From: Nonomuraea rhodomycinica
Lineage (GTDB): Bacteria; Actinomycetota; Actinomycetes; Streptosporangiales; Streptosporangiaceae
Assembly: GCF_013363995.1 (NCBI RefSeq)
Contig: NZ_JABWGO010000006.1
Span: forward strand, 227,481 to 291,480
Direction: 5' to 3'
Length of the DNA: 64,000 nt
The translations under genes were made by a program, and so were the position numbers. Each line of letters starts with the position of its first letter. Position 1 is the first letter of the stretch. Below, one piece after another: positions 31,908 through 40,376 of this stretch. The notes under the pieces were generated by a model. That model saw nothing but the letters and a program-made list of their open reading frames with translations, was not told the DNA's origin and ran no database searches.

Positions 31908-34184
31908 TCAACGTCGCCTGGTCGGCCTGCGATAGGTGACGACTTCGTCGCCCGGTCCCGGGTACGCCATGATCAGCAGCCGCTGGGTGCCGTACTCCTC
32001 GCCCTTCCAGGGAAACCAGGCGAAGTGCACGCGGATGCGGTAGTGGCCCTTGCGGCCGTTGAGCGACAGGTCGGGCAGTTCGATGCCGCTCAGACCGTCC
32101 ATGAAGCTCATCCTGCCGCTCTGGTTGGCGTAGCCGACCTCGACGACGTCGTCCCAGCCCTTGGTCTCGACCGGTGGGCGGCGCGGGTAGGTCTCCAGCG
32201 TGACACAGACGTGGAAGTCGGAATGCGTGTCCACCGTCACGCGGCCCGGCCCGGCGGTGACCGGGCCGGCGGAGGCGCTCCTGCCCTCGCCGGCGACATC
32301 CTCGTACAGCCCCAACCCCGCCTCCGGCCACTCCGGCTCCTTGAGGCGGATCGCCTTGGCGGGCTTGATGAGCGGATGGTGGCGCGGGGTGGCGTCGCAT
32401 TTGCGCTGCTCCTCGGCCAGGAACTCCTCGAATTCGCGATTGTCGGCGGCTGCCCTCGCCGAGACCTCTGCCTTCGCGGCCGGGCAGATCCCGGCGAGCA
32501 CCCCGCTCAGGTTCCCGACGTTCACCCCTTCCACCTCTCGCAGGCGGGCCAGTTCGCGTGGGTCCTTGCGGGTGTAGACGGCGCAGAGGCGACGGCCGTG
32601 GGCGAGCAGCACCTGGTCAGGCGTGGTGGCGGCGAACGTGAGCACGTTCTGCTGGCGTACGGCGCAGATGAAGGCGAGCGAGCCGGTCCGCGGCGGAGGT
32701 TCCACGGGCCGGCCGTCCGTGTCCCAGCGCTCGGGAGGCGAGCAGTCCTCGGCCGTGGTGACCGGGCCGCGTGACTGGTCGGCGGCCGGCACGAAGCACA
32801 GGGCGACGGAGGTGGCCAGCGCCGTCACGAGCACGTGGTGGCGCAGGCGGGCGGCGGGTGGGGCGCCGTACAGGGCGAGCAGGATGAGGGCGGAGGCGGC
32901 GAGCGCGGCGCTGTACCACAGCGGGGAGAGCCCGAAGAGGATGTCGCCGTTCTCGTTCCGGTCGAACAGCCCGTCCGGGTACAAGGCCAGCCGCTGGTCG
33001 ACCGTCTCGGGGATGAGTTGCCGGTCCGCCTCGGGGTTCGTGGTGAGCGAGGTGACGACGCCGGCCGCCGCGGCGAGGGTCAGGATCAGCATCGTGGCAC
33101 GCAGCAGCCGCCTGGTCCTGCGGACGACGGCGATCAGGACCAGTACGGCGGGGGCGCCGACTCCGATGAGCATGTCCCCGGCGACCCAGAGCACCGTCGC
33201 CGGGTAGCTGACGTACCCGTGGAAGAAGTCGTCGACCGCGCCCCTGGGGCCGGTCCACACAGGCATGCCGTCCGCGAGGTTGACGGCCGCGGGGATCAGC
33301 GGGACCACCACGGCCACGGCGGCGAGGGGCCACGCCCGCGCGGGTGCGAGCCGTACCGGAGGAGCCGGAGACGGCACCGGGGGCGGGCCGCCCAGGTCGT
33401 GGGCGGAGCGGGCCTGCCACACCGTCCCGAAGACGTCCAGGACGCTCAGGACCATGAGCAGCACCAGGTCGTAGTCGACGCCCCAACCGCCGAACGCGAC
33501 GATCGAATGACTTCCCGACGACAGCAGCGACAGCGCCGCCCAGGCGCCGCCCATCCGCACGGTGCCTCGCCTCCAGCGCCCGTCCCTGGCCTGGCCGGCC
33601 AGGACCGGCACCAGCCACAGCAGGTAGACGGCGTTGCCGAGCTGGTACGGAGCGACGAACTGCACGACGGAGTACTGGCCGAGGCCGTAGGCGACGGTGG
33701 AGGCCACGCCCATGGCGGCGCTCGCCAGCCCGGCCACGAGCCCGAGCAGCCGCAGCCATCGAGGCAGGGCCCCGGCGAGGACCACGAAGAACAGCCCGAC
33801 GACGGCGAGGTTGAGCAGGTCGGACGGCAGGCCCAACCACCACAGGTACGGAATCGGAAGCCGGTACAGCAGCGTGCAGGCGACGCTGAGGTACAGGGCT
33901 GCCCGTAACAGCCGGACGGGCCTGTCGTCGGCCGCTGCCGTGCCGGCCGGCCGCCCGCGCAGTACCTGCCAGTAGGCCCAGCCCTGCAGGACTCCTCCCG
34001 CGACCATGAGGAGCTCCACCCACCAGGTGTAGGGCATGAAGTCCGGGTCCCACCCGCCGGTGACGATCTCGCGCAGCAGGGCGGGGTCGCCGGTGGCCAG
34101 CGCGCGGACGCCGGACACGATGACCGCGGCCACGTAGATGGCGGCGAACAGTGCGGCGATTCTGCCGAAACGATAGCGGCGCAC
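31908..34184 (-). CDS. Large polytopic membrane protein of unknown function
   Basis: 758 residues from a GTG with GAGGAT upstream. About twelve hydrophobic spans cover residues 1-480 in two sets, separated by a Pro-rich cytoplasmic linker (GGPPPVPSPAPPVRLAPA). The last 280 residues are soluble with several cysteines (TTAEDCSPPERWD, FICAVRQQN, GICPAAKAE, QRKCDATP), probably extracellular, and end in a beta-rich domain. The gene converges on the cysteine-rich peptide gene with 67 bp between. No family recognised. Confidence 0.75.
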   Translation of the reverse strand: MRRYRFGRIAALFAAIYVAAVIVSGVRALATGDPALLREIVTGGWDPDFMPYTWWVELLMVAGGVLQGWAYWQVLRGRPAGTAAADDRPVRLLRAALYLSVACTLLYRLPIPYLWWLGLPSDLLNLAVVGLFFVVLAGALPRWLRLLGLVAGLASAAMGVASTVAYGLGQYSVVQFVAPYQLGNAVYLLWLVPVLAGQARDGRWRRGTVRMGGAWAALSLLSSGSHSIVAFGGWGVDYDLVLLMVLSVLDVFGTVWQARSAHDLGGPPPVPSPAPPVRLAPARAWPLAAVAVVVPLIPAAVNLADGMPVWTGPRGAVDDFFHGYVSYPATVLWVAGDMLIGVGAPAVLVLIAVVRRTRRLLRATMLILTLAAAAGVVTSLTTNPEADRQLIPETVDQRLALYPDGLFDRNENGDILFGLSPLWYSAALAASALILLALYGAPPAARLRHHVLVTALATSVALCFVPAADQSRGPVTTAEDCSPPERWDTDGRPVEPPPRTGSLAFICAVRQQNVLTFAATTPDQVLLAHGRRLCAVYTRKDPRELARLREVEGVNVGNLSGVLAGICPAAKAEVSARAAADNREFEEFLAEEQRKCDATPRHHPLIKPAKAIRLKEPEWPEAGLGLYEDVAGEGRSASAGPVTAGPGRVTVDTHSDFHVCVTLETYPRRPPVETKGWDDVVEVGYANQSGRMSFMDGLSGIELPDLSLNGRKGHYRIRVHFAWFPWKGEEYGTQRLLIMAYPGPGDEVVTYRRPTRRR

Positions 34185-34363
34185 GAAAGATCCTCGGGCA
34201 CGAGCGGACAGGGTCCGAACAAAGGCGCCCAACCCTAACGAGCCGCCACCGAAACGATCAAGGGCCGTGATGAGTCCACGGTTTTCCTCACCTGAGCGCC
34301 TTGGCGCATAGCGCTTCGCGCCCGCTCGTGAACGCCTATCGCGCTTCGCGGCGATACAGAGGT

Positions 34364-35299
34364 GTGCGTACATGGATGAGCTGGATCGCCGTCGTCCCCT
34401 TCGCCGGGTGGGCGCTGGTGCGGCTGAGCGGGTTCGAGCCGGACTGGCCGTGGGTGCCGGTGGTGGCGTACACGCCGTACGCGGCGGCCGGGGCGGTGGT
34501 CGGCGCGGCGCTGGCGTGGCTGCTGAGGCGCCGGGCGGCGGGGGTGGTGGGGATCGCGGCCGTGACGGCATTGGGGATCGCCGTCGTGCCCCGGGCCGTC
34601 GCCGACGGCAACCCGGCGGCGGACGGGCCGGTGCTGCGGGTGCTGTCGGCCAACCTGATGGTGGGCCAGGCGGACACGGACCAGCTGATGGCCCTGGTCG
34701 GCCAGGTGCGGCCGGACGTGCTGACGTTGCAGGAGCTCACCCCGGACGCCCTGCGGCGGCTGGAGGAGGCGGGGGTGCGCGAGCGGTTGCCGCACGCCGT
34801 CACGCGCCCGTTGCCCGGGGTGGGCGGGTCCGCCGTGTACGCGAGGCATCCGCTGACGGCCGGAGAGACGATCAAGCTGGGTGCGTTCGGGCAGGCCAGG
34901 GCATGGCTCGCCCATCCCGGTGGGGACCGCGTGGAGATCGTCTCCGTGCACCCGTGCGCGCCCAGACGCGTCGGCCGGCAACCGTGCTGGCAGGGTGGCC
35001 TCCAGGCGCTGCCGCGCGGCCGCGGGCAGTTGCGGCTGCTGGCGGGGGACTTCAACGCCACGCTCGACCACCTGCCGATGCGTGAGCTGCTGGCGTCCGG
35101 ATATCGGGACGCGGCCGACGTCATGGGCCGCGGATTCACGGCCACTTGGCCGCGGGCGCTGGGCCGTACGTGGCGGCTGCCAGGCGTGACGATCGACCAC
35201 GTGCTGGCGGACTCGCGGATGGCGGTGCGCGACTTCCGCGTGCTGGAGTTGCGGCACACCGATCACCGGCCGGTCTTCGCCGAGGTCAGGCTCCCGTGA
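34364..35299 (+). CDS. Membrane-anchored endonuclease/exonuclease/phosphatase-family protein
   Basis: 311 residues from GTG 34364; ATG 34376 or TTG 34301 are alternatives. Three N-terminal spans (IAVVPFAGWALVRL, then VVAYTPYAAAGAVVGAALAW) precede an EEP domain with all key motifs: LRVLSANLMV (Asn), VLTLQEL (Glu), LLAGDFNATLDH (Asp-x-Asn), TIDHVLAD and HTDHRPVFAEV (Asp-His). Members cleave phosphodiesters of nucleic acids or lipids; the active domain would face outside. Two direct copies of GCGCTTCGCG (34311-34320, 34341-34350) lie upstream. Confidence 0.85.
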   Translation: MRTWMSWIAVVPFAGWALVRLSGFEPDWPWVPVVAYTPYAAAGAVVGAALAWLLRRRAAGVVGIAAVTALGIAVVPRAVADGNPAADGPVLRVLSANLMVGQADTDQLMALVGQVRPDVLTLQELTPDALRRLEEAGVRERLPHAVTRPLPGVGGSAVYARHPLTAGETIKLGAFGQARAWLAHPGGDRVEIVSVHPCAPRRVGRQPCWQGGLQALPRGRGQLRLLAGDFNATLDHLPMRELLASGYRDAADVMGRGFTATWPRALGRTWRLPGVTIDHVLADSRMAVRDFRVLELRHTDHRPVFAEVRLP

Positions 35300-35335
35300 A
35301 CAGCCGCCGCCAGAGCCGTCGTCCTGCTTGGGCGG

Positions 35336-36361
35336 CTACGCGAACGGGCCCATGGAGGGACGGTCTTTCACCCGGTCATGGATGCGGCGCAGCCACGGCT
35401 GCGTCGCGTCTGCCGCCAGGCGCTCCAGCGTGCTGAGGAACACTCGCCCGTCGGGACGGAAAAGACTGTGCGGCAGCAGCGGGGGCGGGTCGTCGCGGCG
35501 AACGACGGCAGGCATCCCGTACGCCGCCGGCGCGAGCCGCCGGTCATCGTGGAACGCCAGGTACGTCCACACGTCCGCGGCCAGGGGCACCACCGCTTCC
35601 GCGTCGCACGGCCATACCTCACCGGTCTGCGGGTGCCGCGGCACCAGGGCGATGTCCGGGGTCTCGGCGGGCAGGCCGGGCCCGGCCAGGACGAGGTGGC
35701 GTTCCGCTGGCCCTGGAGGGAGCAGGCCGTCGATCGCCCGGCGGAACACCTCCGCCACAGGCCCCTCCGGGACGGACACCCGCTTACCGCCCGAGACCGT
35801 CAGCAGGTGCGCCAGTGCCACCGCGACCGCGGCCCTCCACAGCGGGCTCCAGTAACCACGCGGATCGACGGGCGGTGTGCTCGGCAGTTCCGTCCAGTCG
35901 ATCACCCGTTGGACGGGGCCGGCGACGGCGACAGGGCGCACGGCTTCCGGCTCCAGCCACACCACCTGCCAGAACCCGCAGTCGTCGACGCGGGTCGCGA
36001 CCGGGCGGCCGCACTCGGCGCACGCCAGGTTGGGGCCGTACTGGCCGTCCCAGCCGCAACAGCAGCCGCCCAACCGCTCCGGGATGAAGACGGTTCCGCG
36101 GACGTCGCCCGGCGCGATCGCGATCCTGTCCGGGGGGCCCGAGACGCAGTACGTCAGCAGTCGGACGCCTCGCTCCTCCGGCTCGGGCCTCAACGGTTCC
36201 CAGGGCCGGCCGTCTCCGGGGTCCACCGCGTACGTCCCCGGCTCCAGAAGACCGGGGAGCAGATCATGGCCGTACTTCTGGTGAGCGTGGTCGGGAAGCG
36301 CCACCCGCGTCACCCTCGCGGTCATCACGGCGCCGCACTCCGCACAGGCGAAAACGACCAA
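35336..36361 (-). CDS. Zinc-ribbon-containing hypothetical protein
   Basis: 341 residues. Cysteine pairs occur in FACAECGAVMTAR at the N-terminus and in GGCCCGWDGQYGPNLACAEC at about 105-130, suggestive of two zinc knuckles. The middle and C-terminal parts are acidic and soluble (VWPCDAEAVVPLAADVWTYL). Similar proteins are seen in Streptomyces and relatives without known role. No operon partner; it converges with the EEP gene. Confidence 0.75.
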   Translation of the reverse strand: MVVFACAECGAVMTARVTRVALPDHAHQKYGHDLLPGLLEPGTYAVDPGDGRPWEPLRPEPEERGVRLLTYCVSGPPDRIAIAPGDVRGTVFIPERLGGCCCGWDGQYGPNLACAECGRPVATRVDDCGFWQVVWLEPEAVRPVAVAGPVQRVIDWTELPSTPPVDPRGYWSPLWRAAVAVALAHLLTVSGGKRVSVPEGPVAEVFRRAIDGLLPPGPAERHLVLAGPGLPAETPDIALVPRHPQTGEVWPCDAEAVVPLAADVWTYLAFHDDRRLAPAAYGMPAVVRRDDPPPLLPHSLFRPDGRVFLSTLERLAADATQPWLRRIHDRVKDRPSMGPFA

Positions 36362-36663
36362 GCAGCCTCCTTGGTGGGAACGGCGCGATCATGGTGACAC
36401 AACTCGTTCGGGAGCCTCCAGGGTCACCGCGGCGCGAGGCCGTCTGGGGACGGGAGGGCTTCGGTGATCATGAAGTGTCGGTCGAGGGCTGAGACGAGCC
36501 GGTCGGTCAGTCCGGGGGTGGTGGTCGCCGCCCATTGCCGGGCGAGGTCGAGGAACCCGGCGAAGGCACGGCGTGCAGGGCGCCAGAGCGGCGATGTCGA
36601 TGTCCGCGCCGGGCCTTTCTGGGAGACGATGGCACTCGGCTTGACCGTTCCGGATGGAGGTCG
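36362..36663. other. 302-bp interval with a coding relic
   Basis: Contains the relic described at 36424-36597 on the minus strand and the short leader of the Nudix gene with GGAGG near 36655; nothing else seen. Confidence 0.4.
36424..36597 (-). pseudogene. Unrecognised C-terminal gene relic
   Basis: RRAFAGFLDLARQWAATTTP followed by GLTDRLVSALDRHFMITEAL ends at a normal stop. The codons are strongly G/C at the third position, as in real genes of the window, while the frame upstream becomes a shadow of the Nudix gene. It looks like the end of a helical protein whose front was lost. Confidence 0.3.
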
Positions 36664-37176
36664 ATGGTGCGGACCCGACGAGGTGCCCGGATCGTGCTGC
36701 TGGATCAGGACGATCGGATTCTGCTGGTCCAGCACCGGTACGACGGTGTCATCGTCGTTACCGGTTCGCAGGTCCGGGAGCTGTTCTGGGTGCCCCCAGG
36801 TGGAGGGCTCGAGGGAGACGAGGACTTCTTCCAGGCCGCTCGCAGGGAGCTGCTGGAGGAGACCGGGCTGACGGAGGTCGAGTGGGGGCCGTGTCTGTGG
36901 ACCCTCGACGCGGACGTTCGGTGGGGTGACGAACCCCTGCGGGTGCACGAGCGGTACTTCCTCGCGCGGGCGCGCGGCGCGGAGGCCGTCACCCGCGCCC
37001 ACCTGGAGCCGGATGAACGGCAGGCGATCGTGGAGCATCGATGGTGGTCCTTGGCTGAGCTTGTCGCGGCCGAGGCCACGGAGACTCTGCGGCCCGTGGG
37101 ACTTCCGGGGCTGTTGGCCGAGGTGCTGGCCGTAGGGGGACGACCGTCGGGTGAGCCGCGGGCCCTGCGCGTGTAG
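36664..37176 (+). CDS. Nudix hydrolase
   Basis: 170 residues; ATG with GGAGG about five bases upstream. A complete Nudix box is present: GGLEGDEDFFQAARRELLEE then TGL (G-x5-E-x7-REUxEExGU). Flanking strands ARIVLLDQDDRILLVQHRYD and EHRWWSLAEL are standard. It hydrolyses a nucleoside diphosphate derivative of unknown identity. Stand-alone; followed by the rox leader region. Confidence 0.9.
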   Translation: MVRTRRGARIVLLDQDDRILLVQHRYDGVIVVTGSQVRELFWVPPGGGLEGDEDFFQAARRELLEETGLTEVEWGPCLWTLDADVRWGDEPLRVHERYFLARARGAEAVTRAHLEPDERQAIVEHRWWSLAELVAAEATETLRPVGLPGLLAEVLAVGGRPSGEPRALRV

Positions 37177-37280
37177 GAGCCCTGTCCTGCTGGAGTCACC
37201 CGGGGAAAAGGGTTGGACGGGGTGACGCGCGTGCTTGTAGCTTGCAGCTGACCGTGACACCGCCCGAGGAGGTGAGACCC

Positions 37281-37340
37281 ATGAACGCTGTAGCGATGTG
37301 GGTGCTCCCCCTTCCGGTCACGGTCGGGCGATTGACGTAG
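37281..37340 (+). CDS. 19-codon leader peptide upstream of rox
   Basis: MNAVAMWVLPLPVTVGRLT, stop TAG. The ribosome-binding site GGAGGTGA is a perfect anti-SD match at ideal spacing, better than that of rox itself. It ends 50 bp before the rox ATG with a hairpin between. This arrangement is that of translational or transcriptional attenuators. The peptide contains no run of one amino acid. No published equivalent is claimed. Confidence 0.5.
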   Translation: MNAVAMWVLPLPVTVGRLT

Positions 37341-37347
37341 GTGTCGC

Positions 37348-37377
37348 CGGGAGCGCCTCGCCGACAAGGCACTCCCG
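37348..37377 (+). promoter_or_regulatory. Hairpin between leader ORF and rox, attenuator candidate
   Basis: CGGGAG-C-GCCT, loop of 8, AGGC-A-CTCCCG: a ten-pair stem with one mismatch. Its 3' arm abuts the GAAAGG ribosome-binding site (37377-37382) of rox. Confidence 0.5.
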
Positions 37378-37390
37378 AAAGGCAACACCT

Positions 37391-38881
37391 ATGGACTCTT
37401 CGCCGTTCACCGCCGAGCCGTCGTCGTCGAACGACACGGCCGGGCGCGCGCCCCTCGTGTTCGACGTGATCATTGCCGGGTGCGGGCCGACCGGCGCGAT
37501 GCTGGCCGCCGAACTGCGGCTGCACGACGTGCGGGTACTCGTTCTGGAGAAGGAGACCGCGCCCAAGTCGTTCGTGCGCATAGTCGGGCTGCACATGCGC
37601 AGTCTCGAGCTGATGGCGATGCGCGGACTGCTGGATCGCGTTCTGCGACATGGACGACAGCGTCCGGCCGGCGGTTTCTTCGCCGCCATCCCCAAACCCG
37701 CGCCCAAGGGCCTGGATTCCGCGCACCCCTATCTGGTGGGCATCCCGCAGCCGGTCATCGAACGCCTCCTCGAAGAACGTGCGGTCGAACTGGGCGCGCA
37801 GGTCCGGCGCGGTAGCGCGGTGACCGGTCTCGCGCAGGACGACGAGGGTGTGACCGTCGAGCTGGCCGACGGGGAACGGCTGCGTTCGCGCTATCTCGTC
37901 GGCTGTGACGGCGGGCGCAGTACGGTGCGCAAACTCCTCGGCGTCGGCTTCCCCGGCGAGCCCTCGCGGACCGAGACGCTGATGGGTGAGATGGAAGTGG
38001 GCGTGCCGCAGGAGGAGATCGCCGCCAAGGTGGCCGAGATCCAGGAGACCACCAGGTCGTTCTGGCTCCGGCCCTTCGGCGGAGGAATCTACAGCGTCGT
38101 CGTCCCCGCCGCGGGAGTCGGCGATCGCGCGGAACCACCCACCCTCGAGGACTTCGAACAGGCGCTGCGCGCCATCGCCGGAACCGATTTCGGCGTGCAC
38201 TCCCCGCGCTGGTTGTCCCGCTTCGGGGACGCCACCCGGCTGGCCGAACGCTATCGGGTCGGGCGGGTGCTGCTGGCCGGCGATGCGGCGCACATCCATC
38301 CACCCATCGGCGGACAGGGCCTCAACCTGGGCGTTCAGGACGCGTTCAACCTCGGCTGGAAACTGGCCGCGCAGATCCGCGGTTGGGCGCCGGAGCCGCT
38401 GCTGGACAGCTACCAGGCCGAACGTCGTCCGGTCGCCGAGGACGTACTCGACAACACCCGCGCCCAGATGGAACTGCTGTCCACCGAACCGGGCCCGCGG
38501 GCCGTGCGCAGGCTGCTCACCGAACTGATGGACTTCGAGGAGGTGAACCGCCACCTGATCGAGAAGATCACCGCGATCGGCGTCCGCTACGACTTCGGGG
38601 ACGGCCCCGACCTGCTCGGCCGCCGCCTGCGCGACATCGACGTGGCACAGGGCCACCTCTACAGCCTGCTGCATCGGGGCCGCGGCCTGCTGCTGGACCG
38701 CACCGAACGCCTGACCGTCGGCGGCTGGTCGGACCGGGTCGACCACCTCGCGGATCCCACTGCGGCACTGGATGCTCCGTGCGTCCTGCTGCGCCCCGAC
38801 GGCCACGTCGCCTGGATTGGCGACGATCAGCGGGACCTGGACGACCACCTCTCCCGCTGGTTCGGCGAGCCCGCCGGCTGA
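37391..38881 (+). CDS. rox: Rifampicin monooxygenase, FAD-dependent
   Basis: 496 residues. Flavin-monooxygenase landmarks: VIIAGCGPTGAMLAAELRLH (FAD GxGxxG), the DG motif YLVGCDGGRSTVRKLLG, and the GD motif RVLLAGDAAHIHPPIGGQGL. The specific blocks KSFVRIVGLHMRSLELMAMR, GRQRPAGGFFAAIPKPAPKG and LTELMDFEEVNRHLIEKITA match Rox proteins as I remember them. Rox hydroxylates the ansamycin naphthoquinone and linearises rifampicin, giving resistance. The N-terminal 17 residues (MDSSPFTAEPSSSNDTA) are extra. A leader ORF and hairpin lie upstream. No rifamycin biosynthetic genes are in the window. Confidence 0.88.
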   Translation: MDSSPFTAEPSSSNDTAGRAPLVFDVIIAGCGPTGAMLAAELRLHDVRVLVLEKETAPKSFVRIVGLHMRSLELMAMRGLLDRVLRHGRQRPAGGFFAAIPKPAPKGLDSAHPYLVGIPQPVIERLLEERAVELGAQVRRGSAVTGLAQDDEGVTVELADGERLRSRYLVGCDGGRSTVRKLLGVGFPGEPSRTETLMGEMEVGVPQEEIAAKVAEIQETTRSFWLRPFGGGIYSVVVPAAGVGDRAEPPTLEDFEQALRAIAGTDFGVHSPRWLSRFGDATRLAERYRVGRVLLAGDAAHIHPPIGGQGLNLGVQDAFNLGWKLAAQIRGWAPEPLLDSYQAERRPVAEDVLDNTRAQMELLSTEPGPRAVRRLLTELMDFEEVNRHLIEKITAIGVRYDFGDGPDLLGRRLRDIDVAQGHLYSLLHRGRGLLLDRTERLTVGGWSDRVDHLADPTAALDAPCVLLRPDGHVAWIGDDQRDLDDHLSRWFGEPAG

Positions 38882-38970
38882 TCTCGCCCGTGCGTCGGGA
38901 AAGGCGGGGCCGGAGTCGTGTGGGGCGGCCCTTTCGCCGCTCGCCGGGCATTCACTTCGTCCACTACTCG

Positions 38971-39011
38971 GTGGTACTGTGTAGTGGTACTCGGTACGAC
39001 AAAGTACCGAG
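38971..39011. promoter_or_regulatory. PadR operator candidates
   Basis: CTCGGTAC-N6-GTACCGAG (38990-39011) is a perfect 8-bp dyad. Just before it GTGGTACT occurs twice (38971-38978, 38984-38991). All lie within 60 bp of the PadR start. Confidence 0.65.
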
Positions 39012-39031
39012 CGAACGAAGAGGGATCCACG

Positions 39032-39358
39032 GTGGACGACCTGACGGAGATGCTGAAGGGCACGCTCGAGGGCTGCGTGCTCCAAATCATCGGCAGCGAG
39101 GAGACCTACGGGTACGCCATCACGCGTCGGCTGAACGAGCTCGGCTTCGCCGACGTCGTCGAAGGGACGGTTTACACCATCCTGCTGCGGCTGGAGAAGA
39201 ACGGACTCGTCCAGGCGACGAAACGGCCGTCCGGGGTGGGCCCGCCGCGCAAGTTCTATGCGCTCAACGACGCGGGGCGCGAAGAACTCGCGAAGTTCTG
39301 GGCCAAATGGGAGTACGTCACATCACGGATCGACAAGCTCAAGGAGGGCGGCAGATGA
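39032..39358 (+). CDS. PadR family transcriptional regulator
   Basis: 108 residues from a GTG with AGAGGGA upstream. Winged HTH: GTLEGCVLQIIGSEETYGYA, then VVEGTVYTILLRLEKNGLVQ and the wing GPPRKFYALNDAGREEL. PadR proteins are dimeric repressors of stress or drug-response genes. Its stop overlaps the start of the first DUF1048 gene (ATGA), and operator dyads lie just upstream, so autoregulation of this three-gene operon is likely. Confidence 0.92.
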   Translation: MDDLTEMLKGTLEGCVLQIIGSEETYGYAITRRLNELGFADVVEGTVYTILLRLEKNGLVQATKRPSGVGPPRKFYALNDAGREELAKFWAKWEYVTSRIDKLKEGGR

Positions 39359-39711
39359 ATCTGTGGGAGACCGTGACAGGCAGCGATCTCACCAGGGAAT
39401 GGAAGGCGTTCGAAGCCCGGGCCGCTAAATTGCCGGCCGACCATCGGGCGGCGTGGGAAGAGATCAAAGGCCATCTCTTTCCCTACGGGGACTTCACGGG
39501 CCGAAACCTGATGCCGATTCTCGACAGTGCTCTGGGGCTGCTCGAAGAGACGGCGTCCGATGGGCAGAGCATTCACGAGGTGCTGGGCGACGACATCAAG
39601 GGCTTCTGCGCGGCGCTGGCCGGCGGAGAAGGGGCGCGGAGCCATCGCGACCGATGGCGCGAGCAGCTGAACAGGAACGTCGCGAAGAAACTGGGCCGGC
39701 TGGGAGGCTGA
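39355..39711 (+). CDS. DUF1048 domain protein 1
   Basis: 118 residues, start overlapping the PadR stop, with AAGGAGG upstream. LTREWKAFEARAAKLPADHR and GRNLMPILDSALGLLEETAS plus EVLGDDIKGFCAALAGGEGA are DUF1048 blocks. The fold is all-helical; function unknown, though genes of this family are repeatedly coupled to PadR regulators. It is a distant paralogue of the next gene. Confidence 0.85.
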   Translation: MNLWETVTGSDLTREWKAFEARAAKLPADHRAAWEEIKGHLFPYGDFTGRNLMPILDSALGLLEETASDGQSIHEVLGDDIKGFCAALAGGEGARSHRDRWREQLNRNVAKKLGRLGG

Positions 39712-39712
39712 C

Positions 39713-40039
39713 GTGGGCATCCAGGACATCATCGAGGGCAAGAAGCAGTGGCGGGCGCACATGGCGCGGGTCAAGGCGCTCCCGCCGGACTATCAGATCG
39801 TCTACAAGGAGATGCAGAGGTACCTCTTCAAGGTCGGGCCGGTCGACCTGCTCGGCGGGTCCCTGCTCTCAGGGATCGTCGACTTCTTCGAGGAGGGCGT
39901 CGCGGCCGGCAGGGGAGTTCTGGAACTCATCGGCAATGACGTCGCCGCTTTCTGCGACGATCTGATCAAGGACTCGCGCACCTACGCGGACATCTACCAG
40001 GAGTCCATCAACGGGAAATCCGGCACGGCCGAGAAGTAA
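39713..40039 (+). CDS. DUF1048 domain protein 2
   Basis: 108 residues from a GTG one base after the previous stop. MGIQDIIEGKKQWRAHMARV, KALPPDYQIVYKEMQRYLFK and VLELIGNDVAAFCDDLIKDS are characteristic of DUF1048. Together with the previous gene it forms a PadR-DUF1048-DUF1048 operon, perhaps giving two subunits of one complex. Confidence 0.87.
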   Translation: MGIQDIIEGKKQWRAHMARVKALPPDYQIVYKEMQRYLFKVGPVDLLGGSLLSGIVDFFEEGVAAGRGVLELIGNDVAAFCDDLIKDSRTYADIYQESINGKSGTAEK

Positions 40040-40376
40040 CACCCTTTCGAGCACCCCTTTCACGGGCGAGCCCCTCGACTTTCACGGGCGAGCCCCCCGA
40101 CTTTCACGTGTGCCCCTCGACGCCGGCGAGGATCTCCGGCGCGTCTGAGCCTGCTGCCCTGTCGTGTCAGCGGCCGTGTCAGCACGGCGACAGGGCGGTA
40201 TCAGCGCCTCCGGCGATCGTGGACGCCATGAACAGTTCAGCGATCGCACTCTCCAGTGAGCCGACGGAGTCCGCCTTGTCCTGAGGGATGACGGACTCGC
40301 TCCCGGACTGCGACCAAGGCCGCCACCCATCCCGCGCCACCGGCGACACCACCCCACCACAGGACAGGACAGAGTG
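40040..40376. other. 337-bp intergenic stretch
   Basis: Holds the 22-bp tandem repeat at 40057-40120; the rest up to the ABC gene has no recognised gene or RNA. Confidence 0.4.
40057..40120 (+). repeat. Tandem 22-bp repeat
   Basis: CTTTCACGGGCGAGCCCC plus YCGA occurs at 40057-40078 and 40079-40100 with one difference, followed by a shorter third copy (40101-40120). Each full unit contains GGGC-GA-GCCC. It lies just after the second DUF1048 stop. Confidence 0.65.

Noticed and set aside
36597..37260. N-terminal part of the minus-strand frame that ends in the relic at 36424
   Set aside because: It is antisense to the complete Nudix gene; only the part beyond the Nudix start looks coding.
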